64,000 nucleotides of DNA from positions 124,001 through 188,000 of the forward strand of contig NZ_JAKSYI010000132.1 of NCBI RefSeq assembly GCF_022829285.1, given 5' to 3'. The stretch is from Methylobacterium sp. J-078 (lineage in GTDB: Bacteria > Pseudomonadota > Alphaproteobacteria > Rhizobiales > Beijerinckiaceae). The position numbers were made by a program, and so were the translations under genes. Below, piece after piece: positions 53,151 to 61,552 of the stretch. The notes under the pieces were generated by a model that was not told where the DNA came from, made no database searches, and worked only from the letters and a program-made list of their open reading frames with translations. Within the stretch, counting starts at the first letter, position 1. The number at the start of each line of letters is the position of its first letter.

Positions 53151-53179
53151 CGGCGTCCGCTCCGATCGAGCGGACGCCG
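53151..53179. terminator. Perfect hairpin between two convergent genes
   Basis: CGGCGTCCGCTC pairs with GAGCGGACGCCG (12-bp perfect stem, 5-nt loop), six bases after the sulfotransferase-like stop and about 40 bp after the end of the convergent CAP lipoprotein gene. It can serve both strands. There is no long T run. Confidence 0.6.
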
Positions 53180-53220
53180 TACGATGCCCGAACCGGTATC
53201 CACATCGGCGGCAATGCGCC

Positions 53221-53724
53221 TTAGCGGGCAACCAGCAGGGCCCAGTAGACCTTGTACTTCGAGCCCGGTGCGTAGGCTGTGGCGATGCCCATGCGCCGGG
53301 CATCGGGGGCCAGCAGTGTGGCGTTGTGCGCGGGGCTGTCGCGCCAGCCCGAGAAGGCCTCGGCCAGGGTGTGGTAGCCCGCCGAGAGGTTGGCCTCCGG
53401 CCCGGCGAAGCCGAGCCGCTCCACCGCGTTCTTCACGGTCTGGGCCCGGCTCGGCCGGTCGGCGCTGGCCATGGCGGCGGCCTCGGCCTCCGCGAGCTTC
53501 TGGAGGTTCGGGTCGAGGGCGAGCGGGGCTAAGCCGCTGCGGGCGCGGTAGGCCGAGATCATGTCGCGGGCGGTGGCGGCGTCGACCTGCGCGCCCTGGG
53601 TCGTCATCGGCCAGTACAGGCTCGGCAGGGCGTCGTTGACCGATTCGGGCCGCGCGCAGGCGTTGAGCTGCGCGGCGGCGAGCCCCGTCAGGACGATGCC
53701 GCAAACCCGTCCCGTCCCCGACAT
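53221..53724 (-). CDS. CAP/SCP-domain lipoprotein
   Basis: A 167-residue protein. The signal peptide ends in a lipobox (LNAC), so it is probably lipid-anchored. The CAP domain shows ARDMISAYRARSGLAPLALDPNLQKLAEAEAAAMA, FSGWRDSPAHNATLL and a C-terminal GSKYKVYWALLVA. CAP proteins in bacteria are associated with the cell wall, with no fixed activity. The start could be ATG 53724 or GTG 53733; both use the GGGAGAAGGA ribosome site. It follows the MscS gene by about 20-30 bp, so the two form one transcript. Confidence 0.85.
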   Translation of the reverse strand: MSGTGRVCGIVLTGLAAAQLNACARPESVNDALPSLYWPMTTQGAQVDAATARDMISAYRARSGLAPLALDPNLQKLAEAEAAAMASADRPSRAQTVKNAVERLGFAGPEANLSAGYHTLAEAFSGWRDSPAHNATLLAPDARRMGIATAYAPGSKYKVYWALLVAR

Positions 53725-53752
53725 CCGCCCCACGTCCTTCTCCCGTCGCTCC

Positions 53753-56440
53753 TCAGCCGCCGGACCTCCGGCGCGCCGCCTCCGCCGAGCGCATGGGCTC
53801 GGCCTCGTCGAAGCGCTCCTCGGGGCGTGCCCCGCCCTCGGGCCGCCCGTCGGTGCGCCCCGGCACCGTGAACGCGGTGGCGATCTGGCCCACCGCGCTC
53901 TGGAAGCTCTCCAGGCCCTGGACCGTGACCACGCTGGAGCCCGGTCCGAGGGCCGGGATCATTCCGGCTCCAGACAAGGTCTGGAAGACGCTAAGGTTCA
54001 AATCGTTCTGCACTTTCAGGCTGAGGCTGACGTCGACGATCATCACGATCAGCTCGAACTCGAGGAAGGGGTCGCCGATCTTGCGGAACACCACTCGGGG
54101 CGCCGGTTCCTTGAGCACGTCTGCTTGGGCGGCGGCGCAGCCCATCAGCAGCTCGGCCGCGTGGACCGGGTCCTGGTTGCGCAGGACGCTGACCGTGATG
54201 CTGACCCGGCCGGTCCGGTCGCCCCGCACGCGGTTCTTCACGATGCCGGAGATGAGATTCGAGTTCGGCACGATCACGGCCGAACGGTCGAAGGTCTGGA
54301 TCTCGGTGGAGCGCACCGAGATGCGCTTCACGATGCCCTCGCTGTCGCCGATGAGCACCTGATCGCCGACCCGGATCGGGCGCTCCCAAAGCAGCAGGAG
54401 GCCGGAGACGAAATTGTTGACGATGGATTGCAGGCCGAAACCGATACCCACCGAGAGGGCGCCGGCCACGATGGTGAGCTTCTCCAGGCTCAGGCCCAGA
54501 TACGAGAAGGCCAGCGCCAGGGTGAGCAGGAAGCCGATATAGCCCGCGATGGTCGAGATCGAGTTGCGCAGGCCCGCATCGAGGTCGGTCGCCGGCAGGT
54601 AGGTCTGTTCGAGCCAGCGCTGGATCGCCCGCGTCACCGCCATGCCGAGGAGCAGGAGGCCGATGGCGAGCACGATGGTTGAGAGCGAGATGGTGACGTC
54701 GCCGACCTTGAAGCCGAAGAAGGCGGTCCGCACCGAGGAGAACACGTCCGTCGAATCGAGGCCCCAGGGCGCCAGCGCCAGGAGGGCCGCGACCATGACG
54801 AGGACGACGCGGGTGAAGCCCGTCGCCAGCACGGCGATCTGGTTGATCGAGCGCTTGCGCAGGCCCGTATTGGCCTGCAGCGCCGTGGCGATGCGGGTGT
54901 CGTCGCCCAGCGTCCCGCCGATGAAGGTGTCGGCGCTGGAGATCAGCAGGAACAGCAGCACGAACAGGCCCGCCACCCAGACGAGCTGATCGATGAGGAA
55001 CGCCGCGAAGGCGACGTAGCCGATCAGGGGCGCCACCGCGATGACGATGGCCCCGGCCCAGCCGAGGAGCCGGGCGGGGCCGCCGATGCCCGTGGTCGCC
55101 TCCGGCGCCACGTAGGGGCCGAAGCAGGCTTCCTCCTTCTCCGCCGTGTCGGCGAAGCGGTGCAGACCGATGGCCAGGATGAGGGCGGTGGCGAGGGCCC
55201 CGATGCCGCGGGTGGCGATGGAGACCGGGAGCGCCGCCGCGATGCCGGAATTGAGGGCTTCGATCGACTTGACCACCGTGATCACGATGGCGATGCCCAC
55301 CGCCAGCCGCGTCACCCGGGCGGCGGCGGTGTCGTCCATGGTCGCCACCCGCCAGGAGGGCTTGTCGGGCGAGAGCAGCGCGTCGGCCAGCGCCTCCACG
55401 AAGGCGATGAAGGCGAGGCCTCCCAGGATGGCGCCCGCCACCGGCAGGAGTCGCAGGGGCAGGAGGTCCGTGGCGTCGAGGGCGTAATAGACCGCGTAGG
55501 AGCCGATGAAGGCCGGCACGGTGCCGAGCAGGAACACCCGCCAGGCCGCCAGGAGCTTCTTGCGCCGCGAGGGCGCCACCGCCTTCACGTCGCGCCGGCC
55601 CAGGCGGGGTGCGATGTTGCGCCGGCCGAAATACAGGGCGATCGAGATGCCGAAGGCGGCCCCGAGCAGCAGAAGGTTGCCCAGCGTGCCGTTGCGGCCG
55701 AACAGGGCCACGGTGTCCTCCACGGCGCTCTGCAGGGCGCGCAGGTCACGGGGCAGGTCGGCGGCGGCCCGCACCCACAGGTCGGGGCTGACGAGGGCGG
55801 TGGACCGTTCGAACAGGCCGCGCGTGAAGGCGGCGCGGCGGCGGTTCGAGACCTGATCGACGATCTGGTCGCTCTGCACGAGGAGGGATTTGGCCAGCCG
55901 CTGGGTCTCGTCGATCTCCGCCACCGCGTGCTCGCGCTCGGTGCGCTCGCGGGCCACGTCCTCGCCCTCCTCGCCCTCCTTCGGCTTGGGGCCGAGCTGG
56001 GTCAGGCGCTCGCGGGCCGCTTCCAGGCGCGGGGAGGTGATGTCGATGACGTGTCGGATCTTGTCGGCGATGGCCTCGATGCCGTCGCGGGCCCGGGTCA
56101 GGTCGCCGCTGCCGACGTTCGGGCCGGTGAGGATTTTCTCGCGCTGCTCGAGGTCGGCCTTGGCCGCGTCGAGCTCATCGCGCACGTTCTGGATCTGCTC
56201 GGAGACGGCGGGCTTGGGCGCCGCCGGCTTGGCGGCCGGCTTGGCCTCTGCAGGCGCCGGGGTTCCGGCCGGGGCCGGGACTGGTTTGGCCGGTGCCGTC
56301 GGGACGGCGGTTGCCCCCTGCCCGGCCGCGCCGCCGGGGGCCAGCACCGCCGGAGCCAGGGCAAGGGCACCGAACCAGGCGGCGGCCAAAGCCGCCCTCC
56401 GGATGCCGCCGAACCTCTGGCCTCTCGGGATAACGCCCAT
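53753..56440 (-). CDS. Large MscS-family mechanosensitive channel with DUF3772 domain
   Basis: An 895-residue membrane protein. It has a signal peptide, an Ala/Pro/Lys-rich linker, and a periplasmic coiled-coil/DUF3772 region (about 80-260; VRDELDAAKADLEQREKIL, RHVIDITSPRLEAARERLTQLG). About eleven TM helices follow, then the MscS pore and beta domain (AGALSVGIGFGLQSIVNNFVSGLLLLWERPIRVGDQVLIG, IVPNSNLISGIVKN). It releases solutes on hypo-osmotic shock, like MscK/YbdG. ATG 56440 has AAAGGA nine bases upstream. The frame is open 70 codons further, but these are low-complexity Arg/Ala. It heads a unit with the CAP lipoprotein. Confidence 0.9.
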   Translation of the reverse strand: MGVIPRGQRFGGIRRAALAAAWFGALALAPAVLAPGGAAGQGATAVPTAPAKPVPAPAGTPAPAEAKPAAKPAAPKPAVSEQIQNVRDELDAAKADLEQREKILTGPNVGSGDLTRARDGIEAIADKIRHVIDITSPRLEAARERLTQLGPKPKEGEEGEDVARERTEREHAVAEIDETQRLAKSLLVQSDQIVDQVSNRRRAAFTRGLFERSTALVSPDLWVRAAADLPRDLRALQSAVEDTVALFGRNGTLGNLLLLGAAFGISIALYFGRRNIAPRLGRRDVKAVAPSRRKKLLAAWRVFLLGTVPAFIGSYAVYYALDATDLLPLRLLPVAGAILGGLAFIAFVEALADALLSPDKPSWRVATMDDTAAARVTRLAVGIAIVITVVKSIEALNSGIAAALPVSIATRGIGALATALILAIGLHRFADTAEKEEACFGPYVAPEATTGIGGPARLLGWAGAIVIAVAPLIGYVAFAAFLIDQLVWVAGLFVLLFLLISSADTFIGGTLGDDTRIATALQANTGLRKRSINQIAVLATGFTRVVLVMVAALLALAPWGLDSTDVFSSVRTAFFGFKVGDVTISLSTIVLAIGLLLLGMAVTRAIQRWLEQTYLPATDLDAGLRNSISTIAGYIGFLLTLALAFSYLGLSLEKLTIVAGALSVGIGFGLQSIVNNFVSGLLLLWERPIRVGDQVLIGDSEGIVKRISVRSTEIQTFDRSAVIVPNSNLISGIVKNRVRGDRTGRVSITVSVLRNQDPVHAAELLMGCAAAQADVLKEPAPRVVFRKIGDPFLEFELIVMIVDVSLSLKVQNDLNLSVFQTLSGAGMIPALGPGSSVVTVQGLESFQSAVGQIATAFTVPGRTDGRPEGGARPEERFDEAEPMRSAEAARRRSGG

Positions 56441-57034
56441 GTCGATCCTTTCGCGCCGCGCGTGCCGCGCGTGCCGCGCGGTTCCGGCGCAGCCCCGCGC
56501 CGCGCCGTGTCGGGCCGCTGACGACCCGCCCGTCCGGACCGCGCCAGCAAGAACTGCGCGCGGTCGGGCGGGGCGGGGAGCGGCCGGGGCCCGCCCCTTC
56601 GCCGAGCAATGGGGCGAAAGGCTGACGGCGCGGGAAATCGGGCGCGCCAACGGCCAGCCCCTGCCCTGTGGGCGCGACGTCGGGGATGGGGCGGGCGACC
56701 TTCACAAGCGTGTCACGCTGATATTAGACTAAGTCCCGATGGATCTGGCCTTTTCGTTCCCGTGCGAGGAGGTGGCGACGACCATCCGCGCCGATGAGCG
56801 TCGCCACGAATCGGGCGTTTTCGCCCGATGCGACGGCTTTTGGCCAATGCCGGTCCGATCCGCGCCGCGCCGCAGGGCGGGTGTCCGGCCCTCCCCGCAT
56901 CCTCGTGAGCCCGCCTGCCACGCGCCGCGACGCCCCGGGATGCGGAGATTTCTGATCTTTCACCAACCGGGGACGATGCGCCGGCCAAACCCTGCGCGTT
57001 GTCCCTTCGTCGACCCGTCGAGAGGGTAGCGCCG
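56441..57034. other. Divergent gap between the MscS and HNH genes
   Basis: No gene is supported. Promoters for both flanking genes must lie here. A short AT-rich stretch around 56710-56740 (TGATATTAGACTAAG) is a possible promoter core, but no -35/-10 pair is clear. Confidence 0.3.
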
Positions 57035-57583
57035 ATGCTGGATCTCCAAACGCTCGTCCTGAATGCGGATTACCGGCCGCTCTCGTACAATCCGCTCTCG
57101 CTCTGGTCCTGGAAGGACGCCTTCACCGCGCTGTTCCTCGACCGCGTCACCCTGGTGGCCAGCTACGACGTCGAGGCGCGCTCGCCCTCCCGCTCCCTGC
57201 GCGTCCCCAGCGTGGTCGCCCTGAAGAGCTACGTGACCCTGGCGCGCAGCCCGGCCTTCACGCGCTACAACATCTACCTGCGCGACACCTTCTCCTGCCA
57301 GTATTGCGGCCTGCGCCTGCCCTCGGGCGGCCTGACCTTCGACCACGTGGTGCCCCGCTCGCGCGGCGGCCAGTCGAGCTGGGAGAACGTGGTCGCGGCC
57401 TGCTCGCCCTGCAACCTGCGCAAGGCCAACCGCACCCCGGCGGAGGCGGACATGCCCCTCCTCAACGAACCGCACCGGCCGACCCGGCACGAACTGCACC
57501 GCCGCCAGCCGGAATTCGACCACCGCGAGTATCACCACACCTGGCTCGACTACCTGTACTGGGACACCGAGCTGGAGAGCTGA
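57035..57583 (+). CDS. HNH endonuclease family protein
   Basis: A 182-residue protein. The N-terminus MLDLQTLVLNADYRPLSYNPLSLWSWKDA is typical of a common alphaproteobacterial HNH family. The zinc/HNH region has CQYCGLRLPSGGLTFDHVVPRSRGGQSSWENVVAACSPCNLRKANRTP, with two CxxC pairs and the catalytic DH. It is probably a nicking or restriction-like nuclease, or an RNA/DNA repair factor; the role is unknown. ATG 57035 with AGAGGG upstream is preferred over an ATG 12 codons earlier. Confidence 0.88.
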   Translation: MLDLQTLVLNADYRPLSYNPLSLWSWKDAFTALFLDRVTLVASYDVEARSPSRSLRVPSVVALKSYVTLARSPAFTRYNIYLRDTFSCQYCGLRLPSGGLTFDHVVPRSRGGQSSWENVVAACSPCNLRKANRTPAEADMPLLNEPHRPTRHELHRRQPEFDHREYHHTWLDYLYWDTELES

Positions 57584-57589
57584 TCCGGA

Positions 57590-57829
57590 TCAGGGTCCGG
57601 AAAAGCGCGGCGGCGGCTCGTTGTAGAGGGGCAGTGCGAGGGAGCGCGGCGCCAGGAGGGCCGGCGCGGCGAGGACGGGCCGCAGCGGTGGCGGGGGGAT
57701 GTAGGCTGGATCGCGATAGGCGACCTCCGGGGGCAGGTAGGGCCCACGCCGGGGATAGCCGGGCTCACCGCCCGCCAGGGCGGGCGCGGCCAGCGCGACG
57801 GCGCTGCCGAGGAGGACGAGACGAAGCAT
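57590..57829 (-). CDS. Small secreted Pro-rich protein (79 aa)
   Basis: ATG 57829 follows a GGAGG ribosome site. A clean signal peptide (MLRLVLLGSAVALAAPALAGG) precedes a Pro/Tyr/Leu-rich mature part (YPRRGPYLPPEVAYRDPAYIPPPPLRPV). No domain is recognised; similar short extracytoplasmic proteins are common next to outer-membrane barrel genes in Methylobacterium. It is convergent with the HNH gene, six bases apart. Confidence 0.7.
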   Translation of the reverse strand: MLRLVLLGSAVALAAPALAGGEPGYPRRGPYLPPEVAYRDPAYIPPPPLRPVLAAPALLAPRSLALPLYNEPPPRFSGP

Positions 57830-57905
57830 GAAGGGCCTCCGGGCGGCGCATCCGCCGCGTGGCGCGAGTCTAGGCGCGGACCTGCGAGCGGGGACTTAAC
57901 GCCGC

Positions 57906-58835
57906 TCAGAATTTCAGGGCGGCGCCGCCGCGCACGGTGTTCAGGTTCACCTTGTGCCCGTCGAAATCGTTGAACTGGACGTACTGATATTCTCCGCGCA
58001 GGAGAATGTTCTGCGTGACGGCGAATTCGAGACCAGCCCCGAGGGCGAGGCCGCCGACCGTCTTCACGGTCGTCTTGCCGATGGTGTAGGGCGCGTTCGG
58101 AACCGTCTGGGTCTCCCCGGCCGGCGACGAGCGAGGGCCTGGATACTGTGGGTTGAAGCTGGCGTAATCATGCCGGTTGACGTAGGCCGGCGTGGTTGCG
58201 GTCAGGTTGGACGCGTAGGTCTTCGAATCGTAGCCGTAGTTCTGGATCGCGACCGTATCGGTGACCTCGGCGCGTCCGATCGCAAGGCCCGCCGTGACGA
58301 AGGGCAGGAACCGCCCGAACGCCCAGCCGCCGCGGGCGCGGATGGTACCGTAATCCTCGATCTTCGTCGCCGAGATCCCCGCGAGGTTGACGACCTCCGT
58401 CATGCCGCCTGTGGTCGTCATGATCCGGCTGATGCTGTCGCCGGCCCGGCCGCCACGATCGTATCGCGTGTAGTCCGCCTCGATGCCGACCACCGCCTCG
58501 TCGAACTGGTAGTTGAAGCCAGCGAACGCGCCGTAGCTCGATCCCTCGACGCGCGCCGATGGGGTGGTGAGAAGCGACGAAACGCTGAACTGGCTCTCGA
58601 TGTCGCGCGCCCGGAACTCCGTGGCGAGCATCCGCTGGAACACGTTGGTCTGGTTGAGCGAGGCGGAGGTGTAGCCCCCGTGCCCGCCGACATAGATGCC
58701 GTTCCAGTCGATGACCTGGACCTCGGGCTCGTAGTCCGGCCCCCGCAGGACGCCGTAATCGAGGTCCGCGCCGAGGGCGGGGGCGGACACGCCGAGGGTG
58801 AAACCGGCCAGGAGCGCGAGGGTCGCGGTACGCAT
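57906..58835 (-). CDS. Omp25-like outer membrane beta-barrel protein
   Basis: A 309-residue protein. It has a signal peptide (MRTATLALLAGFTLGVSAPALGA), then DWNGIYVGGHGGYTSASL, the alphaproteobacterial Omp25/Omp31 start pattern. Alternating amphipathic strands (FLPFVTAGLAIGRAEV, FAVTQNILLRGEYQYVQF) lead to the C-terminal aromatic end RGGAALKF, the BAM signal. It is a structural porin-like barrel with no known ligand. ATG 58835 has GAGGA upstream; the GTG at 58850 is less likely. Confidence 0.87.
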   Translation of the reverse strand: MRTATLALLAGFTLGVSAPALGADLDYGVLRGPDYEPEVQVIDWNGIYVGGHGGYTSASLNQTNVFQRMLATEFRARDIESQFSVSSLLTTPSARVEGSSYGAFAGFNYQFDEAVVGIEADYTRYDRGGRAGDSISRIMTTTGGMTEVVNLAGISATKIEDYGTIRARGGWAFGRFLPFVTAGLAIGRAEVTDTVAIQNYGYDSKTYASNLTATTPAYVNRHDYASFNPQYPGPRSSPAGETQTVPNAPYTIGKTTVKTVGGLALGAGLEFAVTQNILLRGEYQYVQFNDFDGHKVNLNTVRGGAALKF

Positions 58836-58989
58836 CGTTGTCGTCCTCACGGCGTCAGACCGAGGGTTCGGGTGCTGAGCCTGTGCTTTGGTTTTACTTG
58901 AGTAACCTTAACGGTCCGTTTCGCTGGCCGGCGGGCGATCCTCTTCGAACCGGGACGCGCGGCGCGCGCCCCGGGCTCGGCGCTCGGGC

Positions 58990-59853
58990 CTACTCGTAGG
59001 GGTTCCGGTTCCAGCGCGGGAGCGACAGGTCCGCCAAGGGGGCGGACAGGGAGCCGGGTCCGCCGGCGAAGCTGTAGCGCAGGCCGACGCGGACCTCGTG
59101 CGAGGCCAAGTCCTTCAGGCGCGAGGCGGCGCCGTAGGCGTCCTCCCCCGTCTTGGCGCGGCCGAGATCGACGTAGCGGTAGCTCGTGTCGAGGCTCAGG
59201 CCGTGGCCGATGTCGTACGAGACGCCCCCGGTCAGCGCCCAGGCCAGCGAGGTGACGGAGCGGCTGGGGCGGCGCGCGGCGTCGCGGATGCCCGGGGGAT
59301 TCCCGTCGCAGATGTCGGTCAGGCAGGTCGTCTGCGTGTAGGCCTTGGTGAAGCCCTTGTCGGCGAAGCCCACGCCGGCGCCGAGATAGGGGGTCAGCCC
59401 CCACCAGGTCCCGAGATCCGCGTAGACGGTCACGAGTCCGGTCAACACGTCGAGCTTGCCGGCCTCGATGTTGTAGCCGTCCACGTAGCGGGAGCCCGAG
59501 GAATAGGCGCTGTAGCGGGACCCGAGGCGCTGATCGACGGTGGCGTCGACGCGCAGCCAGTTGTTGAGGCGATAGCCGACGCCGCCCCCGTAGCCCGGCA
59601 CCGTGTCGAGGTGCATCCGCTCGAGCGGGGTCAGGGGTGTGCCGTCGGCCGGCGGCCGGGTCGCGTCGCGCGGGCGCGCGTAATCGCTGACCGTGGCATC
59701 CACCCGGAGATACCAGCCCTCCCCGATCGCCACGGGGGCCACCGCCGGCGGTGGCGGTGGCAGCAGGTCGGCCGCGCGCGCGGCGCCGTGCAAGGCTGTT
59801 CCGGCCAGGAGACACGCGAAGACCGTGACGGGTAAGGAATACGACGCGGCCAT
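58990..59853 (-). CDS. Outer membrane beta-barrel protein, paralogue of the 60098 gene
   Basis: A 287-residue protein. A signal peptide ending ARAADLLPPPPP is followed by EGWYLRVDATVSDY and barrel strands (YGGGVGYRLNNWLRVDATVD, WGLTPYLGAGVGFADKG, VSYDIGHGLSLDTSYRYVDLG, EVRVGLRYSFAGG). It shares the post-signal ADLLPP...GGGWYLR pattern with the gene at 60098, so both descend from a duplication. One Cys pair (CLTDICDG) sits in a predicted loop. The length and strand number suggest an eight- to ten-stranded barrel. Confidence 0.85.
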   Translation of the reverse strand: MAASYSLPVTVFACLLAGTALHGAARAADLLPPPPPAVAPVAIGEGWYLRVDATVSDYARPRDATRPPADGTPLTPLERMHLDTVPGYGGGVGYRLNNWLRVDATVDQRLGSRYSAYSSGSRYVDGYNIEAGKLDVLTGLVTVYADLGTWWGLTPYLGAGVGFADKGFTKAYTQTTCLTDICDGNPPGIRDAARRPSRSVTSLAWALTGGVSYDIGHGLSLDTSYRYVDLGRAKTGEDAYGAASRLKDLASHEVRVGLRYSFAGGPGSLSAPLADLSLPRWNRNPYE

Positions 59854-60037
59854 GACGCCCTCATACGCAAGACAACTTAAGGCAGGCCACGCAATGCTTG
59901 GCGGCGTGACGCATGCCTGAGTGCTATACTGCGCTGTAAACGTTAGGGACGGCTTAAGGCTAATGCCGCGTTGCCGTTTTGGGTCCGCCGGAGGGTCGTT
60001 CGAAGCTCGGCGTTGGCGCGGGTGCCTGAACGCGAAC

Positions 60038-60068
60038 GGGGGCGCGGATCCCGTGGATCCGCACCCCC
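60038..60068 (-). terminator. Strong hairpin after the third outer-membrane barrel gene
   Basis: GGGGGCGCGGATCC faces GGATCCGCACCCCC (14-bp stem with one C-A mismatch, 3-nt loop), 30 bp past the stop of the minus-strand barrel gene. There is no T tract. It is probably a terminator hairpin or mRNA-stabilising structure. Confidence 0.6.
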
Positions 60069-60097
60069 GCCCCGTCTCGCCGCCCGGGGGCGGCCGA

Positions 60098-61000
60098 TCA
60101 GTACTTGCGCACCAGGGGCGCCGGCTCGCGGTACTCAGCCACCGGGGCGATCACGCCGCCGCCGAGCAGCCAGCGCATGCCGATGCGCACGTCGTGCGAG
60201 GTGATGTCCTTGACCTTGTAGACGGCGCCGCCGCAATCCGGGTCGTTGATGCAGGTCACCGGGTTTGTGCCGACGTGGCCGAGGTTGAGGTAGCGGTAGC
60301 CGACTTCGAGCTTGAGGTTCGGGGTCACGCTGTAGCCGAGGCCGGCCATGGCGGCCCAGGCGAAGGTGTTGGTGTTCTTGTCCTTGGCGTAGCCGTAGCC
60401 GCCCGTGGCGGCGCCGTAACCTGAGTCGCTGAAGCCGCTGAGGCGATGGAAGGCCGTGCCGACGCCGCCACCGATGAAGGGCGTGACGCCGTACCAGGTG
60501 CCGAGGTCGAAGTAGCCGTTCGCCATCACCACGATGGACGACAGGCTGGCGCCGTAGGCGTTCACGCCCTTGCAGTCGTAGGCGTCGTGCTGACCCTCTT
60601 CGTTGTGGGTCTTGCTGAAGCAGGTGCTGTTGAAGCTGTCCTGGAACTTGAGCTTGGTGCCGCCGCGGTACTCCGCGGTCACGTCGCCGTGGAAGTAGCT
60701 GCCGAACTGGTAGCCGACGCCGCCGCCGGCGAAGAAGCTGTCGCTGACCGACTTCTGGTCGTAGCGGTAGCCGTCGGGCAGGTATCCGTGCGGAACGACC
60801 GTCGAGATCTTGTCGATGCTGGTGGCACCGACGCCGACATCGCCGCGCAGGTACCAGCCGCCGCCGATCTCGACGGGCGGCGGGAGGGGTTCGGGGGGCA
60901 GCGGGGGCAGCAGATCCGCCGCTTGGGCGAGGCAGGGCGCTGCCACGCTCGCAACGAGCGTGATCGAGCGCGCCAAGGCGGAAAGCTTGGTGCGGCGCAT
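60098..61000 (-). CDS. Outer membrane beta-barrel protein (Omp25-like)
   Basis: A 300-residue protein. A signal peptide (LARSITLVASVAAPCLAQAADLL) is followed by a Pro-rich stretch, then GGGWYLRGDVGVG and barrel strands (FFAGGGVGYQFGSYFHGDVTAEYRGG, YFDLGTWYGVTPFIGGGVGTAF, GYSVTPNLKLEVGYRYLNLGHVG, DVRIGMRWLLG). Two Cys pairs lie in predicted loops (STCFSKTH...YDCKG, TCINDPDCGG). ATG 61000 has AAGGA upstream. It is a paralogue of the gene at 58990. Confidence 0.86.
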   Translation of the reverse strand: MRRTKLSALARSITLVASVAAPCLAQAADLLPPLPPEPLPPPVEIGGGWYLRGDVGVGATSIDKISTVVPHGYLPDGYRYDQKSVSDSFFAGGGVGYQFGSYFHGDVTAEYRGGTKLKFQDSFNSTCFSKTHNEEGQHDAYDCKGVNAYGASLSSIVVMANGYFDLGTWYGVTPFIGGGVGTAFHRLSGFSDSGYGAATGGYGYAKDKNTNTFAWAAMAGLGYSVTPNLKLEVGYRYLNLGHVGTNPVTCINDPDCGGAVYKVKDITSHDVRIGMRWLLGGGVIAPVAEYREPAPLVRKY

Positions 61001-61219
61001 CGGATGTCCTTGTGGTGACCTTGAGCCGGAAGCGCGAAACACCGGCGGGATGACCAGGACACTCTGCGGGACAACGGTTAAGTCGGGTTTAACGTTAAAT
61101 CTTATCCTTGCGGAACCGTTACGGCCGCGCCGTCGCGATGGTCCGGTCCCGGCGCGGCCGGTATTCGGAGCGGCCGGACCCGGTTGGGATCGGGGCCGCC
61201 GGGCGATAAGGTCCTGGCG

Positions 61220-61546
61220 ATGAATCCCGACGACGTTCGACGCCTCGCCGCGTCCTTCCCCGAAGTCACCGAGGGCGCCCATAGCGGCCATCCCGACTTC
61301 CGGGTCGGCGGCCGCATCTTCGCGACGCTCTGGGTCGAGGAGGCGCGCGTGGTCCTGCGCCTCAGCCCGGCGGACCAGGCCGCGTGGATCGCGGCCGAGC
61401 CCGAGCTGTTCGAACCCCTCGACGGGGCCTGGGGCCGGCGCGGATGGACGAGCCTCAGCCTGTGGGAGGCCGGGGCGGAGACCGTGACGGCGGTGCTGCT
61501 CGCCGCCTGGCGGGGCGTGGTCCCGCAGGTCTACGACCGGATCTGA
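61220..61546 (+). CDS. MmcQ/YjbR family protein
   Basis: A 108-residue protein with the family pattern: NPDDVRRLAASFPEVTEGAHSGHPDFRVGGRIFATL, then RVVLRLSPADQAAWIAAEP and SLSLWEAGAETVTAVLLAAWRGVVP. CyaY/MmcQ-like fold proteins of this family are suggested to bind DNA. No function is established. ATG 61220 has AAGG ten bases upstream. It is convergent with glmM, six bases apart. Confidence 0.85.
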   Translation: MNPDDVRRLAASFPEVTEGAHSGHPDFRVGGRIFATLWVEEARVVLRLSPADQAAWIAAEPELFEPLDGAWGRRGWTSLSLWEAGAETVTAVLLAAWRGVVPQVYDRI

Positions 61547-61552
61547 GCGGGC

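Noticed and set aside
53753..56650. Use of the first possible start (56650) for the MscS gene.
   Set aside because: The extra 70 residues are Arg/Ala/Pro-rich low complexity, while ATG 56440 begins a signal peptide and has a ribosome site.
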